64,000 nt of DNA, taken from Thermohalobaculum sp039184865. GTDB lineage: Bacteria; Pseudomonadota; Alphaproteobacteria; Rhodobacterales; Rhodobacteraceae. The stretch is taken from the NCBI GenBank assembly GCA_039184865.1, contig JBCDAV010000015.1, positions 1 through 64,000 of the forward strand, given 5' to 3'. Of the stretch, positions 55,215-64,000 are shown one piece after another. Within the stretch, counting starts at the first letter, position 1; each line of letters opens with the position of its first letter. Position numbers and translations under genes: made by a program. Below the pieces are notes generated by a model. The model was not told the DNA's origin, searched no databases, and saw nothing but the letters and a program-made list of their open reading frames with translations.

Positions 55215-55216
55215 GT

Positions 55217-55855
55217 ATGAGTGAACTGCCGAAGATCTGGTTTTCACGGGTTTTGAACCATGCGAACGCCACCGTCCCGCTCAACTTCTCGATAAGTAGC
55301 GACAAGCTGACATACGGGCAGCGATTTCGTGCTTACGAGCCGGTTGCTGCCGAAGAGGCGCCGGAGTACCTGTACTTTCATCGGGATAAAAAGCAGATAT
55401 CCAAGACAAGGGAACATGCGTTTAGAATAATTGACGGCGTGTCGGTGGTATCGCCGGCCGTTTGCGACGTCCTCACTAAGTTTGATCTTGGGGCAACGCA
55501 GCTTTTCGAAGTTCCGATCTACAACAACGAAAAGAAGAAGCCGTCGAAGTATCCGCCGCACTATGTGCTTCATGTTGCGGAAACCAAATCAACATTTGTT
55601 CCCGAGGCTTCTGAGAACGTTGCGCGGGTTGTCGGCTACTACGATACCGAACCTCGGCCCGGCGCGCCATGGCGCGGAGTTGGAAGTACCGATCACCTCG
55701 CTGTCCGGGCTGACTGCGCCTCGGGTCCAGCAATCTGGGCTGATCCAAATACAAAGTATCGTCTTTTCTTTAGCGAGAAACTGGTCACGGCACTTGTTGA
55801 CGCTGGCATCAAACCGAAAGCGCTTCACCTGTTCGAGGCAACGGTGCTTCCATGA
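55217..55855 (+). CDS. Imm11-like (MXAN_0049-type immunity) domain orphan
   Basis: A 212-residue soluble protein. The ending RLFFSEKLVTALVDAGIKPKAL and the middle GATQLFEVPIY resemble the Imm11 family, in which proteins are found beside polymorphic toxins. No toxin gene is next to it here. It begins 2 bases after the quinone oxidoreductase stop (ATG 55217) but has distinctly more A and T in its codons, and the following 550 bases carry no gene. That suggests an insertion at the end of the operon. Family assignment is moderate. Confidence 0.55.
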   Translation: MSELPKIWFSRVLNHANATVPLNFSISSDKLTYGQRFRAYEPVAAEEAPEYLYFHRDKKQISKTREHAFRIIDGVSVVSPAVCDVLTKFDLGATQLFEVPIYNNEKKKPSKYPPHYVLHVAETKSTFVPEASENVARVVGYYDTEPRPGAPWRGVGSTDHLAVRADCASGPAIWADPNTKYRLFFSEKLVTALVDAGIKPKALHLFEATVLP

Positions 55856-56414
55856 GCGCCATGGGGGAATTCGACTCCGCTGCGATTACGACATGCATCG
55901 CCAGCCCGGAGTGGCTCCGGGGGCGTTCGGTCATGGCTCGTGCGGGGGCCGGTCTGTCCGGCGATCTCTGCAATCATCGCGTGAGATGAATGGGCGGCGG
56001 GCCCGCCTTGGGGTCTTCTGACATGATGGTACGACCCCAGGAGCTTCTGACCGGCCGTACCCTCATGCTCGTCCGATCGAACTTCGGGGTTGTTGGCCCC
56101 GGCTAGCAGGACGGGTTATCGGCGGGTTTGGTTAAAATCTGCTGAAAATGCGAACGGCTGCCAGCGCGCGCTCGCAACGCTCCCAAGTTTGAGCGCGCTC
56201 GTTGATGACCTCCGACCAGCCGTGCTATCGGCTCGACCCCCGGGGTTGACCCGGGACCCCGACCACACCGCATTCGTCGTCCTGCGTCCAGATCCCCGCT
56301 CAAGGCGCGGACCGTGCCGGAGGACTGCCCCGTTGCGTGCGGCGCGCCCGCGCTTGCGCCTTGTCGGGGCTTCCAATACATCTCCGCCCGACCGTTAACG
56401 CCGAGGATGCCGCG
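55856..56414. other. Intergenic stretch without a recognisable gene
   Basis: About 560 bases before proS. No frame shows a domain or a ribosome-binding site. It may contain the remains of the insertion that brought the Imm11-like gene. Confidence 0.4.
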
Positions 56415-57755
56415 ATGCGCCTGACCCGCTATTTCCTGCCCGTCCTGAAGGAGACCCCGGCGGACGCCCAGATCGTCTCGCACCGGCTGATGTTGCGCGC
56501 AGGCATGATCCGGCAGGCGTCGGCGGGGATCTACTCGTGGCTGCCGCTCGGCTACAAGGTGCTGCGCCGGATCGAGCAGATCGTGCACGAGGAGCAGCAG
56601 CGCGCCGGTGCGATCCCGATCCTGATGCCGACGATCCAGTCTGCCGATCTCTGGCGCGAAAGCGGGCGCTATGACGGGTACGGGGCCGAGATGCTGCGCA
56701 TCCGCGACCGGCACGACCGCGACATGCTCTACGGTCCGACAAACGAGGAGCAGGTCACCGAGATCTTCCGCGCCTATGCCGGGTCTTACCGCGACGTGCC
56801 AAAGATCCTCTACCACATCCAGTGGAAGTTCCGCGACGAGGTCCGGCCCCGGTTCGGCATCATGCGCGGGCGCGAGTTCCTGATGAAGGACGCCTATTCG
56901 TTCGACATCGATCAGGACGCGGCGCTGCACTCGTACAACCAGATGCTGGTTGCCTATCTCAAGACCTATGAGCGGATGGGCCTGCAGGCATTCCCCATGC
57001 GCGCCGAGACCGGACCGATTGGCGGCGATTATTCCCACGAGCTGCTGGTTTTGGCCGACACGGGCGAATCCGAGGTCTTCTACGATGCCAGGGCGACCGA
57101 GCTGACGTTCGGGGACAGGCGGGTCGACTGGGACAACCGGGCTCAGCTGCAAGGGATCTATGATGAATGGTCGGCGATGTATGCGCGGACCGAGGACACC
57201 CACGATCCCGCGGTCTTCGAGGCCGAGGTGCCGGAGGAGCGGCGCCGTTCCTCGCGGGCGATCGAGGTCGGGCAGCTTTTCTATTTCGGCACCAAGTATT
57301 CCGAGCCGCTGGGCTGCGTCGTCGCCAACGCCGATGGCGAGAAGCTGCCGCTTCACATGGGCTCCTACGGCGTCGGCGTCTCGCGGCTGGTCGGGGCGCT
57401 GATCGAAGCCAATCACGATGACAATGGCATCATCTGGCCCGAGGCCGTCGCGCCGTTCCATGTCGGGATCGTCAACCTTCGGCAGGGCGACGAGGCCTCG
57501 GACGCGGCGTGTGGCGAGCTCTACACCGAGTTGTCGCGGCTGGGCTTCGAGGTGCTCTACGACGACCGCGACGCGCGCGCCGGCGACAAGTTCAACACGA
57601 TGGACCTGATCGGGCTGCCGTGGCGCATCACCGTCGGCCCGCGCGGCTTGCAGAAGGGGCTGGTGGAGCTTACCTCCCGGCGGAGCGGTGAGATGGAGGA
57701 GATGTCTCCGCAGGCGGCGATCGACCGGCTGTATCAGATTTACGAGGGCATCTGA
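56415..57755 (+). CDS. proS: Prolyl-tRNA synthetase, short alphaproteobacterial form
   Basis: A 446-residue class II synthetase that charges tRNA-Pro. Class II motif 1 is near LGYKVLRRIEQIVHEE, motif 2 FRDEVRPRFGIMRGREFLMKD, and motif 3 SYGVGVSRLVGAL. The editing insertion present in the 570-residue E. coli type is missing, as is usual in alphaproteobacteria. ATG 56415 matches MRLTRYFLPVLKE. Start of a run proS-lolC-lolD-SDR. Confidence 0.95.
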   Translation: MRLTRYFLPVLKETPADAQIVSHRLMLRAGMIRQASAGIYSWLPLGYKVLRRIEQIVHEEQQRAGAIPILMPTIQSADLWRESGRYDGYGAEMLRIRDRHDRDMLYGPTNEEQVTEIFRAYAGSYRDVPKILYHIQWKFRDEVRPRFGIMRGREFLMKDAYSFDIDQDAALHSYNQMLVAYLKTYERMGLQAFPMRAETGPIGGDYSHELLVLADTGESEVFYDARATELTFGDRRVDWDNRAQLQGIYDEWSAMYARTEDTHDPAVFEAEVPEERRRSSRAIEVGQLFYFGTKYSEPLGCVVANADGEKLPLHMGSYGVGVSRLVGALIEANHDDNGIIWPEAVAPFHVGIVNLRQGDEASDAACGELYTELSRLGFEVLYDDRDARAGDKFNTMDLIGLPWRITVGPRGLQKGLVELTSRRSGEMEEMSPQAAIDRLYQIYEGI

Positions 57756-57805
57756 GCCCACCGGCGGCTGGGTCATCCATCCGCGGACAGAGTTTGGGAC
57801 CGCAC

Positions 57806-59065
57806 ATGTTCAACCGCCTCGAATGGATGATCGCCGGGCGCTACCTGCGTGCGCGCCGCAAGGAAGGCGCGATCTCGGCCATCGCGTGGTTCTCGCTGAT
57901 CGGGATCATGCTCGGCGTTGCGACGCTGATCATCGTGATGGCCGTCATGGCGGGCTTTCGCACCGAATTGATCGGGCGGATCATCGGGGCGCAGCCGCAC
58001 GCGCTGGTGAACGGGCTGACGACCGAAGGCGTGCCGGATTTCGACGCGGTCGCGGACCGGGTCCGGGCGGTGCCGGGGGTGACGCGGGCGGCTCCGAGGC
58101 TGGAGCAGACCGTGATGGCCTCGACCTCGCGTGCTGCGACCGGGGTGCTCGTGCGCGGGATGCGCAAGGCCGATCTTATGACGCTGCCCGGGATCGCCGA
58201 TCCGGAAGAAGCCTACGGCAATATCGAGGATTTCGACAAAGGGATCGCCGTTGCGTCCGGCGTCGCCCGGTCGCTCAGCGTTGCGGTCGGCGACAAGGTC
58301 ACGCTGATCACGCCGCCGAACAAGGACACGGCGTTCGGGCGCATTCCGACCCGCCGGAGCTATACGGTTCAGTACATCTTCCAGGTCGGGATGTATCAGT
58401 ATGACAGCGTTTTCGTCTTCATGCCGTTGGCCGAGGCGCAGGGTTTTCTCAACAAGCGCGGCCGGATCGACAGCATCGAGATTTCCGTCACCGACCCGGA
58501 CGCGATCGCGTTCAACCAGACCGACCCGCTGAGCATCGAACTGACTCGCGAGATCGGGCCGGGGGTGTTTCTGTCCAACTGGAAGGGCCAGAACGGTGCG
58601 TTCATCGCGGCCCTGGATACCGAGCGCACGGTGATGTTCATCATCCTGTCGCTGATCATTCTGGTGGCGGCACTGAACATCATCTCGGGCCTGATCATGC
58701 TCGTGAAGGAAAAGGGTCAGAACATTGGAATCATGAGGACATTCGGGATGACGCGCGGTGCGATCCTGCGGGTCTTCTTCATTTGCGGCGCGTCGATCGG
58801 CGTGGTGGGAACCATCGCGGGCTGCATTCTGGGGCTGCTGTTCGTGACCTATATCCGGGAGATCCAGGGCGTCGTCGAATGGATCTCGGGCGGCAGCGTG
58901 TGGGATCCGACCGTGCGCTATCTCACGCAGATCCCGGCGATCCTGCACACGTTCGACGTGGTGCTGACCGTCGTCATCGCCTTGTCGCTCTCGTTCCTCG
59001 CCACGTGGTATCCGGCGCGCCGTGCCGCCTCGCTCGATCCGGTCGAGGCGTTGCGGTATGAGTGA
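57806..59065 (+). CDS. lolC: Lipoprotein-releasing ABC transporter permease LolC/LolE
   Basis: A 419-residue inner-membrane protein with an N-terminal TM (IAWFSLIGIMLGVATLIIVMAVMAGF), a large periplasmic domain and three C-terminal TMs ending TWYPARRAASLDPVEALRYE, the family terminus. With LolD it extracts outer-membrane lipoproteins from the inner membrane. It overlaps lolD by 8 bases. A single LolC/E-like gene here fits the LolF-type homodimeric system of alphaproteobacteria. Confidence 0.9.
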   Translation: MFNRLEWMIAGRYLRARRKEGAISAIAWFSLIGIMLGVATLIIVMAVMAGFRTELIGRIIGAQPHALVNGLTTEGVPDFDAVADRVRAVPGVTRAAPRLEQTVMASTSRAATGVLVRGMRKADLMTLPGIADPEEAYGNIEDFDKGIAVASGVARSLSVAVGDKVTLITPPNKDTAFGRIPTRRSYTVQYIFQVGMYQYDSVFVFMPLAEAQGFLNKRGRIDSIEISVTDPDAIAFNQTDPLSIELTREIGPGVFLSNWKGQNGAFIAALDTERTVMFIILSLIILVAALNIISGLIMLVKEKGQNIGIMRTFGMTRGAILRVFFICGASIGVVGTIAGCILGLLFVTYIREIQGVVEWISGGSVWDPTVRYLTQIPAILHTFDVVLTVVIALSLSFLATWYPARRAASLDPVEALRYE

Positions 59066-59729
59066 TGCCCTGCGCCTCTCCGGCATAAAGCGGACGTTCC
59101 AGCAGGGTGAAAAGGCGCTGGAGGTGCTCAGGGGCGTCGATCTGGCGATTTCCGAAGGCGAGATCGTCGCGCTGGTGGCGCCGTCAGGTGCGGGCAAGTC
59201 GACGCTTCTGCACATCGCCGGGCTGCTCGATACGCCGACCGAAGGCACCGTTTCAATCGGGGATCGGGAGGTGAGCAGTCTCGGCGATACGGCGCGCACA
59301 GGGGCGCGCGGGCAGTTGCTGGGTTTCGTCTATCAGTTCCACCACCTGCTGCCGGAATTCAGCGCGCAGGAAAACGTCTCGATCCCGCAGATGGCGGCCG
59401 GGATCAGCAAGGTGTCGTCGCTCAAGCGCTCGACCGAACTGCTGGAAAAGGTCGGGCTGGCCGAGCGGATCGGCCATCGTCCGGCGGAACTCTCGGGCGG
59501 CGAGCAGCAGCGCGTGGCGATCTGCCGGGCTCTGGCCAACAATCCCAAGGTGCTGCTGGCCGACGAGCCGACAGGAAATCTCGATCCTGAAACCGCGGGG
59601 CGGGTCTTCGATATGCTGATCGGTGTCGTGCGCGACACGGGACTGGCCGCGCTGATCGCCACGCACAACCACGATCTGGCGGCGCGGATGGACCGGGTCG
59701 TGCGGCTCGATGCAGGCCGCATCGCCTGA
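59058..59729 (+). CDS. lolD: LolD, lipoprotein-releasing ABC ATPase
   Basis: A 223-residue ATPase with Walker A VAPSGAGKSTLL, signature LSGGEQQRVAICRAL and Walker B VLLADEPTGNLD, and the LolD/MacB-like ENVSIPQM. It powers lipoprotein release with the adjacent permease. The ATG at 59058 lies within the end of lolC. Confidence 0.93.
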   Translation: MSDALRLSGIKRTFQQGEKALEVLRGVDLAISEGEIVALVAPSGAGKSTLLHIAGLLDTPTEGTVSIGDREVSSLGDTARTGARGQLLGFVYQFHHLLPEFSAQENVSIPQMAAGISKVSSLKRSTELLEKVGLAERIGHRPAELSGGEQQRVAICRALANNPKVLLADEPTGNLDPETAGRVFDMLIGVVRDTGLAALIATHNHDLAARMDRVVRLDAGRIA

Positions 59730-59754
59730 ACCGCCGGAGGAGTCGTTTGGGGAT

Positions 59755-60519
59755 ATGCGGACCGCTCTGATCACAGGTGCTGCGCGCGGTATCGGTCTCG
59801 CAACGGCCCGGCGGTTTCTCGAGGACGGCTGGTCCGTCGCACTCCTCGATATCGATGGCGCGGCGCAAGAGGCGGCGGCGGAGGGTCTGAACGAGCCGGA
59901 CCGGGTTCTCGCGATCACGGCCGACGTTGCCGAACGCACGCAGGTTAAGGATGCGCTAGATGCCGTCCGCGACCGCTTCGGCCGGCTCGACGCGCTGGTC
60001 AACAATGCCGGCGTTGCCGTCTTCAAACCGATTCTGGAGACGCAGCCCGACGAGTGGCAGCGCGTGATCGACGTGAACCTGACGGGCCCCTTTCTGTGCA
60101 CCCAGGCCGCCGTACCGCTAATGGTGGAGAGCGGCGGCGGCGCCATCGTCAACATCGCCTCGATTTCCGGGATGCGGGCGAGCACGCTGCGGGTTGCCTA
60201 CGGCACCTCGAAGGCCGGTCTCATGCACCTGACCAAGCAGATGGCCGCCGAGTTCGCCGGTCTCGGCATTCGTGCCAATTGCGTTGCGCCCGGCCCCGTG
60301 GACACGGCCATGTCGAAGCAGGTCCACACCAACGCGATCCGGGCCGATTACCACGATGCCATCCCGCTCGGCCGATACGGGTTCGAGGAGGAACTGGCCG
60401 AGGCCATTCACTTCCTGTGTTCGGACCGGGCCAGCTACATCACGGGCCAGACGCTCGGCGTCGACGGTGGCTTCGAGGCAACGGGGATTGGATTGAAAAC
60501 GCTCCGGGACGGTGACTGA
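59755..60519 (+). CDS. Short-chain dehydrogenase/reductase
   Basis: A 254-residue SDR. The cofactor motif ALITGAARGIGLATARRF, NNAGV, the catalytic Ser in IVNIASISGM and YGTSKAG (YxxxK), and the PGPVDTAMS tail are all present. The start at ATG 59755 follows GGAGG and TTGGGG. It is 25 bases after lolD and probably cotranscribed. Substrate unknown; the C-terminal FEATGIGLK is typical of classical SDRs. Confidence 0.88.
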   Translation: MRTALITGAARGIGLATARRFLEDGWSVALLDIDGAAQEAAAEGLNEPDRVLAITADVAERTQVKDALDAVRDRFGRLDALVNNAGVAVFKPILETQPDEWQRVIDVNLTGPFLCTQAAVPLMVESGGGAIVNIASISGMRASTLRVAYGTSKAGLMHLTKQMAAEFAGLGIRANCVAPGPVDTAMSKQVHTNAIRADYHDAIPLGRYGFEEELAEAIHFLCSDRASYITGQTLGVDGGFEATGIGLKTLRDGD

Positions 60520-61043
60520 GACGTTCGTTCAACACACGTCTGACCGGCTTTTCGTCCTCTCTGATCGAAGAGCAGTTTGGCTTTACGGGCCGTTTCTTGC
60601 GCATGTTTGCGCGGTGACGTCCGATGCGGCGACCGGTCTTGTCGCGAACTTTCTCGACCTGGTTTGGCGCGACGGCACGCGGTCCTTGTGATCAGAAATC
60701 TGGAGATCGGAGGGCGGCTTCGCTTGAAAGGGTGAAACCGGTCGCGAACACGCATTGGCAACAGGAGTCTGCGTTCGCGATGTGCGTTCAGGGTATGGCG
60801 CTGAGCATTCGGTGACTGCGCTGGTGCGGACCGGTCGGTTCTCTGTGCGATGTTTGTTTTCAGGCAAGGATGCAAACCGCGCTCCGCGTCGATGAGCCTG
60901 AGAGGCACTGACAGCGGCCCGGTGACTGGGTGCAACAAAGAAAAATCTCAAAAAGAGAAATAGCCTCTTGCGAATCACGACTCGGCGAGCTACTTAAGCG
61001 CCATCTTAAATGTCATAATGACATATTGAAGGGGAAACCAAGA
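60520..61043. other. Intergenic stretch with an A/T-rich leader
   Basis: About 520 bases. The first part has nothing recognisable. From about 60935 the sequence becomes clearly A/T-rich (poly-A tracts and AAATGTCATAATGACATATT), containing the palindrome-like ATGTCATAATGACAT at 61010-61024, directly upstream of the hydrolase gene, so it is a likely promoter/operator region for it. Confidence 0.45.
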
Positions 61044-62258
61044 ATGCCATACCGTCCGTCAAGCACCATCACCATGTTCTTCTGCGGCAGCGGCAACAAC
61101 CTGTCCGAGTACAAGGCGACCAAGCACGCCGTCCCGTATTTGTGCAAGATCGCTCGCTTCCGCCACATCGGCTTCGCAGGCCCTGGCGGAAACTCGAACA
61201 GCACCGCCGTCTACAAGATGAACGACAACGGCACCTTCTTCCGCAACGACGACGGCAACAAGGTCTACGTCGGCCCGAAGGAGATCGGAACGAGCAAAAA
61301 GTCGGGCGCGACCGGCGCCGGTGTCGGTGCCACGATCAAGTCGGCCCTGGACTGGCTGAAGCTGCACATGGACGGAACCGCGGGCGGTGCGCCGGTCGAC
61401 ACGATCAACATGTGTGGGCACAGCCGCGGCTCGGTCACCGCCGTGATCGTCGCCTGGGCGATCCAGGCGATCTACAAGCCGACGCGGCCGAACCTGAAGG
61501 TCAACCTGTTCCTGTTCGACCCGGTCGCGGGCTACAAGAACCACTTCCAGTCCATGTACAGCCACAGCGGCGTGACCTTCCAGGTCGACATCAACCAGTT
61601 GCCGAACTGTGTCGACAACTTCGAGGGCGTCATGGCTGCCAACATGGAAGGCAGCTACCTGGTGATGTCCAAGGACAAGGGCTTCCAGAGCTCGATGCCG
61701 GCCGCTCCGAACAACGGCGGCTACTACCGGGTCTTTGTCATGCCCGGTGGCCACAACGGCGCCACCAAGTTCAATCTGGACAAGTCGGGATCGAACATCG
61801 GACGGATCGGCCTGCACCTGGCCCAGACTTTCCTCGAGTGGTGCGGAAGCCGGTTCTCGGTCAATCACAAGCTGACCGATGCTCAGGTGCTGGAAGCCTA
61901 CGCGATGGCACGCAATCCGAATGCCGGGATGTCGGGCGTGAAGAAGAAGCTGGACGAAGACCGTCACTTCTTCTCGGGCAACAACACGATGCTGACGACG
62001 GATTACCGCGCGCCGCTGGTCCGCAAGCATCTGGGTCACGGTCACGCGTTCTTCGTGAACAACCACCACAAGGAGCTGTTCCTGCGGACCTTCGGCGGTC
62101 ACGACTGGACCATGTTCATCGCGTCCGGGATGATCTCGCTGGACGAGGTCAAGCGCCTGCGCACGGTGGGGAACACCTACAACGAGACGATCACGGCGAT
62201 TGTCGAGCTTGGGCTGATCGTTGTGCCGAACCAGCCAGAGATGCAGATGGCCGCCTGA
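61044..62258 (+). CDS. Alpha/beta-hydrolase-like protein with GHSRG nucleophile elbow (DUF2235-like)
   Basis: A 404-residue protein. It opens with a strand MFFCGSGNNL, has the nucleophile elbow NMCGHSRGSVTAV (Ser), an acid candidate in LFLFDPVAG and a histidine in FVMPGGHNGATKF. The GxSRG elbow and order of motifs recall DUF2235/Tle1-type phospholipase-like proteins, but it is shorter and lacks obvious type VI context. There is no signal peptide. ATG 61044 is preferred (AGGGG upstream); an upstream in-frame start at 60930 sits in A/T-rich noncoding-looking sequence. Codons are strongly biased to C-ending forms, suggesting high expression. Confidence 0.65.
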   Translation: MPYRPSSTITMFFCGSGNNLSEYKATKHAVPYLCKIARFRHIGFAGPGGNSNSTAVYKMNDNGTFFRNDDGNKVYVGPKEIGTSKKSGATGAGVGATIKSALDWLKLHMDGTAGGAPVDTINMCGHSRGSVTAVIVAWAIQAIYKPTRPNLKVNLFLFDPVAGYKNHFQSMYSHSGVTFQVDINQLPNCVDNFEGVMAANMEGSYLVMSKDKGFQSSMPAAPNNGGYYRVFVMPGGHNGATKFNLDKSGSNIGRIGLHLAQTFLEWCGSRFSVNHKLTDAQVLEAYAMARNPNAGMSGVKKKLDEDRHFFSGNNTMLTTDYRAPLVRKHLGHGHAFFVNNHHKELFLRTFGGHDWTMFIASGMISLDEVKRLRTVGNTYNETITAIVELGLIVVPNQPEMQMAA

Positions 62259-62336
62259 GAAGGACGTCACTCCGCCGCCGGGGCGTGTCTCCGGCGGGCC
62301 TGTATCGGCCGGCGCGCAAGCGTCGGCCTTTTCGGT

Positions 62337-63269
62337 TCAGAGAACGGTCACCCGATACCCCGCGCGCGGGAAGTGCACGCAGACGTCGCCGGCCCGTTCG
62401 TCGGTGCGCAGAATAGCAACGGTGTCGCGGGTCGCGGCCTGAACCATGCCCTCGACCGCCTGTTCGCCACCATCGAGGTCCGGACCGACGGACACCTGCA
62501 TGCCGACGGTCAGACCCTGCGGATCGAGCGGATCCTCGGCGGCATTCGTCGCGATTGGCGTGTCCTTGGCGATCTGGATGGCCTCCGCCGGTGACAGCTC
62601 TGACGAGGTGCCGTGACCGACGGCGGTCATGCGCTCCTCCCAGCCCGACAGTGCCTCGAACTGTGACAGGAAGGCCGGCCCGTCGGCCCAGCGGCCGCGG
62701 ATGAACCAGACGACATGCCAGATCAGCGCGTCGGGCAGGCCGGGCTCGGCGCCGAGCATGAACTGGCGCCCGGTCGCCAGCCGGTCGTTGGCCCAGCCGA
62801 AATGGGCGCGAAGCTGTGCGGCGAGGTGCGGGAGGTCTCCGCCGGCCGCTTTCAGACCCTCGGCCCAGTCCGGGCCCAGATAGAGGCGCCCGCGATCCGC
62901 CGCGAAGGCCGGATCGAGAGCGTCGCCCGCAGCGCCCAGGATGATCTTGACGCAAAGATCGAAGAGACCGCCATCGGTCCAGCGGCTGACGCCGTAAGCC
63001 ATGCCGTCGGCACCGCCCGGGAAGAAGGTCGGCGACGGATGCCGCTGCTCGATCTCGCGCAGGATGCAGATCGAGTCGCAGTAGATGTCCGATCCGATCT
63101 GCATCACCGGTGTGCGCCGGTAACCTCCGGTCAGGGCGACCACATCCGGTTTCGGCGGCAGGCGCGGGATCTCGACATCGCGCCACGCAAGTCCCTTCAT
63201 GCCGAAGGCGATACGGACTTTCTCGGCAACCGGGCTTTGCGGATAGTTGTGCAGAATTATCTCGGACAT
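62337..63269 (-). CDS. Glutathione S-transferase family protein with C-terminal extension
   Basis: A 310-residue protein. The thioredoxin-like N domain (IILHNYPQSPVAEKVRIAFG; VALTGGYRRTPVMQIG; YCDSICILREIE) is followed by a helical GST C domain to about residue 210. Residues about 220-310 are an extra beta-rich segment (GLTVGMQVSVGPDLDG, VAILRTDERAG) not found in ordinary GSTs. The start at ATG 63269 has GAAGGAGA upstream. It may conjugate or bind glutathione adducts; the role of the extension is unknown. Confidence 0.82.
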   Translation of the reverse strand: MSEIILHNYPQSPVAEKVRIAFGMKGLAWRDVEIPRLPPKPDVVALTGGYRRTPVMQIGSDIYCDSICILREIEQRHPSPTFFPGGADGMAYGVSRWTDGGLFDLCVKIILGAAGDALDPAFAADRGRLYLGPDWAEGLKAAGGDLPHLAAQLRAHFGWANDRLATGRQFMLGAEPGLPDALIWHVVWFIRGRWADGPAFLSQFEALSGWEERMTAVGHGTSSELSPAEAIQIAKDTPIATNAAEDPLDPQGLTVGMQVSVGPDLDGGEQAVEGMVQAATRDTVAILRTDERAGDVCVHFPRAGYRVTVL

Positions 63270-63332
63270 GGGCGTCTCCTTCAGGGAAGCCTTCTGTCCG
63301 GCAGGGCGTGCTTGCGTCAACCCACGGCGGCG

Positions 63333-63734
63333 TTACCCGCTCACCGGCGTCTCGTGCACGTAGCGCCAGATCAGCCGTTTGCCCGCTTCGAACAGGACGG
63401 TGGAGCGGCGATGGTTCCGCGCGGCGGAGTTGCGCGCACCTGTCTGATGTTCCTCGTAGGTGGCGAGCAGGACACCCGGATAGGCCGCGATCAGCCGTGC
63501 GCCTGCGATGGTGATCCGGAAATCCGGACTTGCCCCGTGCGCTTCGCCGACGGCATCGAGCAGCGTCGATCGCGTGAGCGAGATGCCTGACGGCTGGACC
63601 CTTTCGAACTCCTCATGCAGGGAATTGGCGAACCCTTGCTCGAACGCTTCGTGAGCATATTCGCCGCGGAACCAGCCCGACAGAAAGGCATGGAGCCGTT
63701 CGATCTCGACAATCACGTCTTCTTCCATGCCCAT
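63333..63734 (-). CDS. NTF2-like small protein
   Basis: A 133-residue protein with an NTF2/SnoaL-like pattern: two N-terminal helices (LHAFLSGWFRGEYAHEAFEQG), then strands FRITIAGARLIAAYPGVLLATYEEHQ and STVLFEAGKRLIWRYVHETPV. The fold serves many small enzymes and binding proteins, so function is not assignable. Starts at 63734 and 63728 (MGM) are both near AGGA; the longer frame upstream is not supported. It lies 63 bases before the GST gene, likely in one operon. Confidence 0.65.
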   Translation of the reverse strand: MGMEEDVIVEIERLHAFLSGWFRGEYAHEAFEQGFANSLHEEFERVQPSGISLTRSTLLDAVGEAHGASPDFRITIAGARLIAAYPGVLLATYEEHQTGARNSAARNHRRSTVLFEAGKRLIWRYVHETPVSG

Positions 63735-64000
63735 CGGTCCTGTTCTTCCCGGGCGCAATCCAGTGCCAGATCTTCGCATCCGGTGCGCACTCGGCACCCG
63801 ATGGCGCCGCGATACGGACAAGGCGCCCCGGCAGGGTGCAAACGAACGTTCTTTGCCGGGCAGAAAGTGAGACACATCAGATGGTTCTTCGCTTACGCAG
63901 CCGAGACATGGTGCGTGCCACCGGCAACGAACGCTACTCCCGACGCCTTGGATAGCACTGTTTGCGGTTATGGTGAACGTTCAGTTGACGGCGGCGATCG

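Noticed and set aside
1..64000. tRNA, rRNA or phage structural genes
   Set aside because: I looked for TPsiC-arm-type GGTTCGAATCC sequences and for rRNA or phage signatures and saw none; short tRNAs could still be missed by eye.

Overview
The window looks like chromosomal DNA of a GC-rich alphaproteobacterium, most likely of the Rhodobacteraceae. This is inferred from the short prolyl-tRNA synthetase without the editing insertion, the DnaA-like HdaA gene sitting between an AI-2E-family permease and ppk-ppx, and overall codon use. No rRNA or tRNA gene was seen.

Region 1 (1-15266) is accessory and partly decayed. It holds the C-terminal remnant of a serine recombinase, a Tes-like radical SAM gene, and three related winged-helix/TPR regulators. 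A large secreted-type RTX protein with an 11 x 24 bp in-frame repeat and a peroxiredoxin-rhodanese operon lie between the regulators. Then come the degraded remains of larE and larB (nickel-pincer cofactor synthesis) and a small intramembrane-protease-like protein whose ATG overlaps the dead larB stop.

Region 2 (15267-25065, all minus strand) is the most interesting part. It is a tightly spaced operon of a subtilisin-like protease, a 527-residue repeat protein rich in Thr, Pro and Ser, an APH-like kinase, a HopA1-like protein, a LanC-like protein, an aldo/keto-reductase-like protein and a B12-type RiPP-maturation radical SAM enzyme. Kinase plus HopA1 is the dehydration pair known from class V lanthipeptides. 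Here the only obvious substrate is a giant protein with two cysteines, and the LanC-like protein lacks both zinc cysteines. I propose a modified-protein system not matching a described RiPP class.

Region 3 (25213-40398) is mostly housekeeping: nadD, a GNAT acetyltransferase, sodB with a terminator, a LOG-type hydrolase, a LysM protein, an Atm1-type ABC exporter, an FkbM methyltransferase, an RND efflux pair, NAD kinase, glyA with an upstream hairpin, and a DJ-1/PfpI protein.

Region 4 (40819-48467) holds an A/T-richer M19 dipeptidase-like gene, a class III alcohol dehydrogenase with altered structural-zinc cysteines, a probable zinc-starvation operon (DsrE-like, COG0523 GTPase, DUF1826) behind a Zur-box-like palindrome, a Tat-exported metallo-beta-lactamase-fold protein and a YcaQ-type glycosylase.

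Region 5 (48586-63734) contains permease-hdaA-ppk-ppx, a quinone oxidoreductase, an Imm11-like orphan, proS-lolC-lolD-SDR, an isolated GHSRG alpha/beta hydrolase behind an A/T-rich leader, a GST and an NTF2-like protein.
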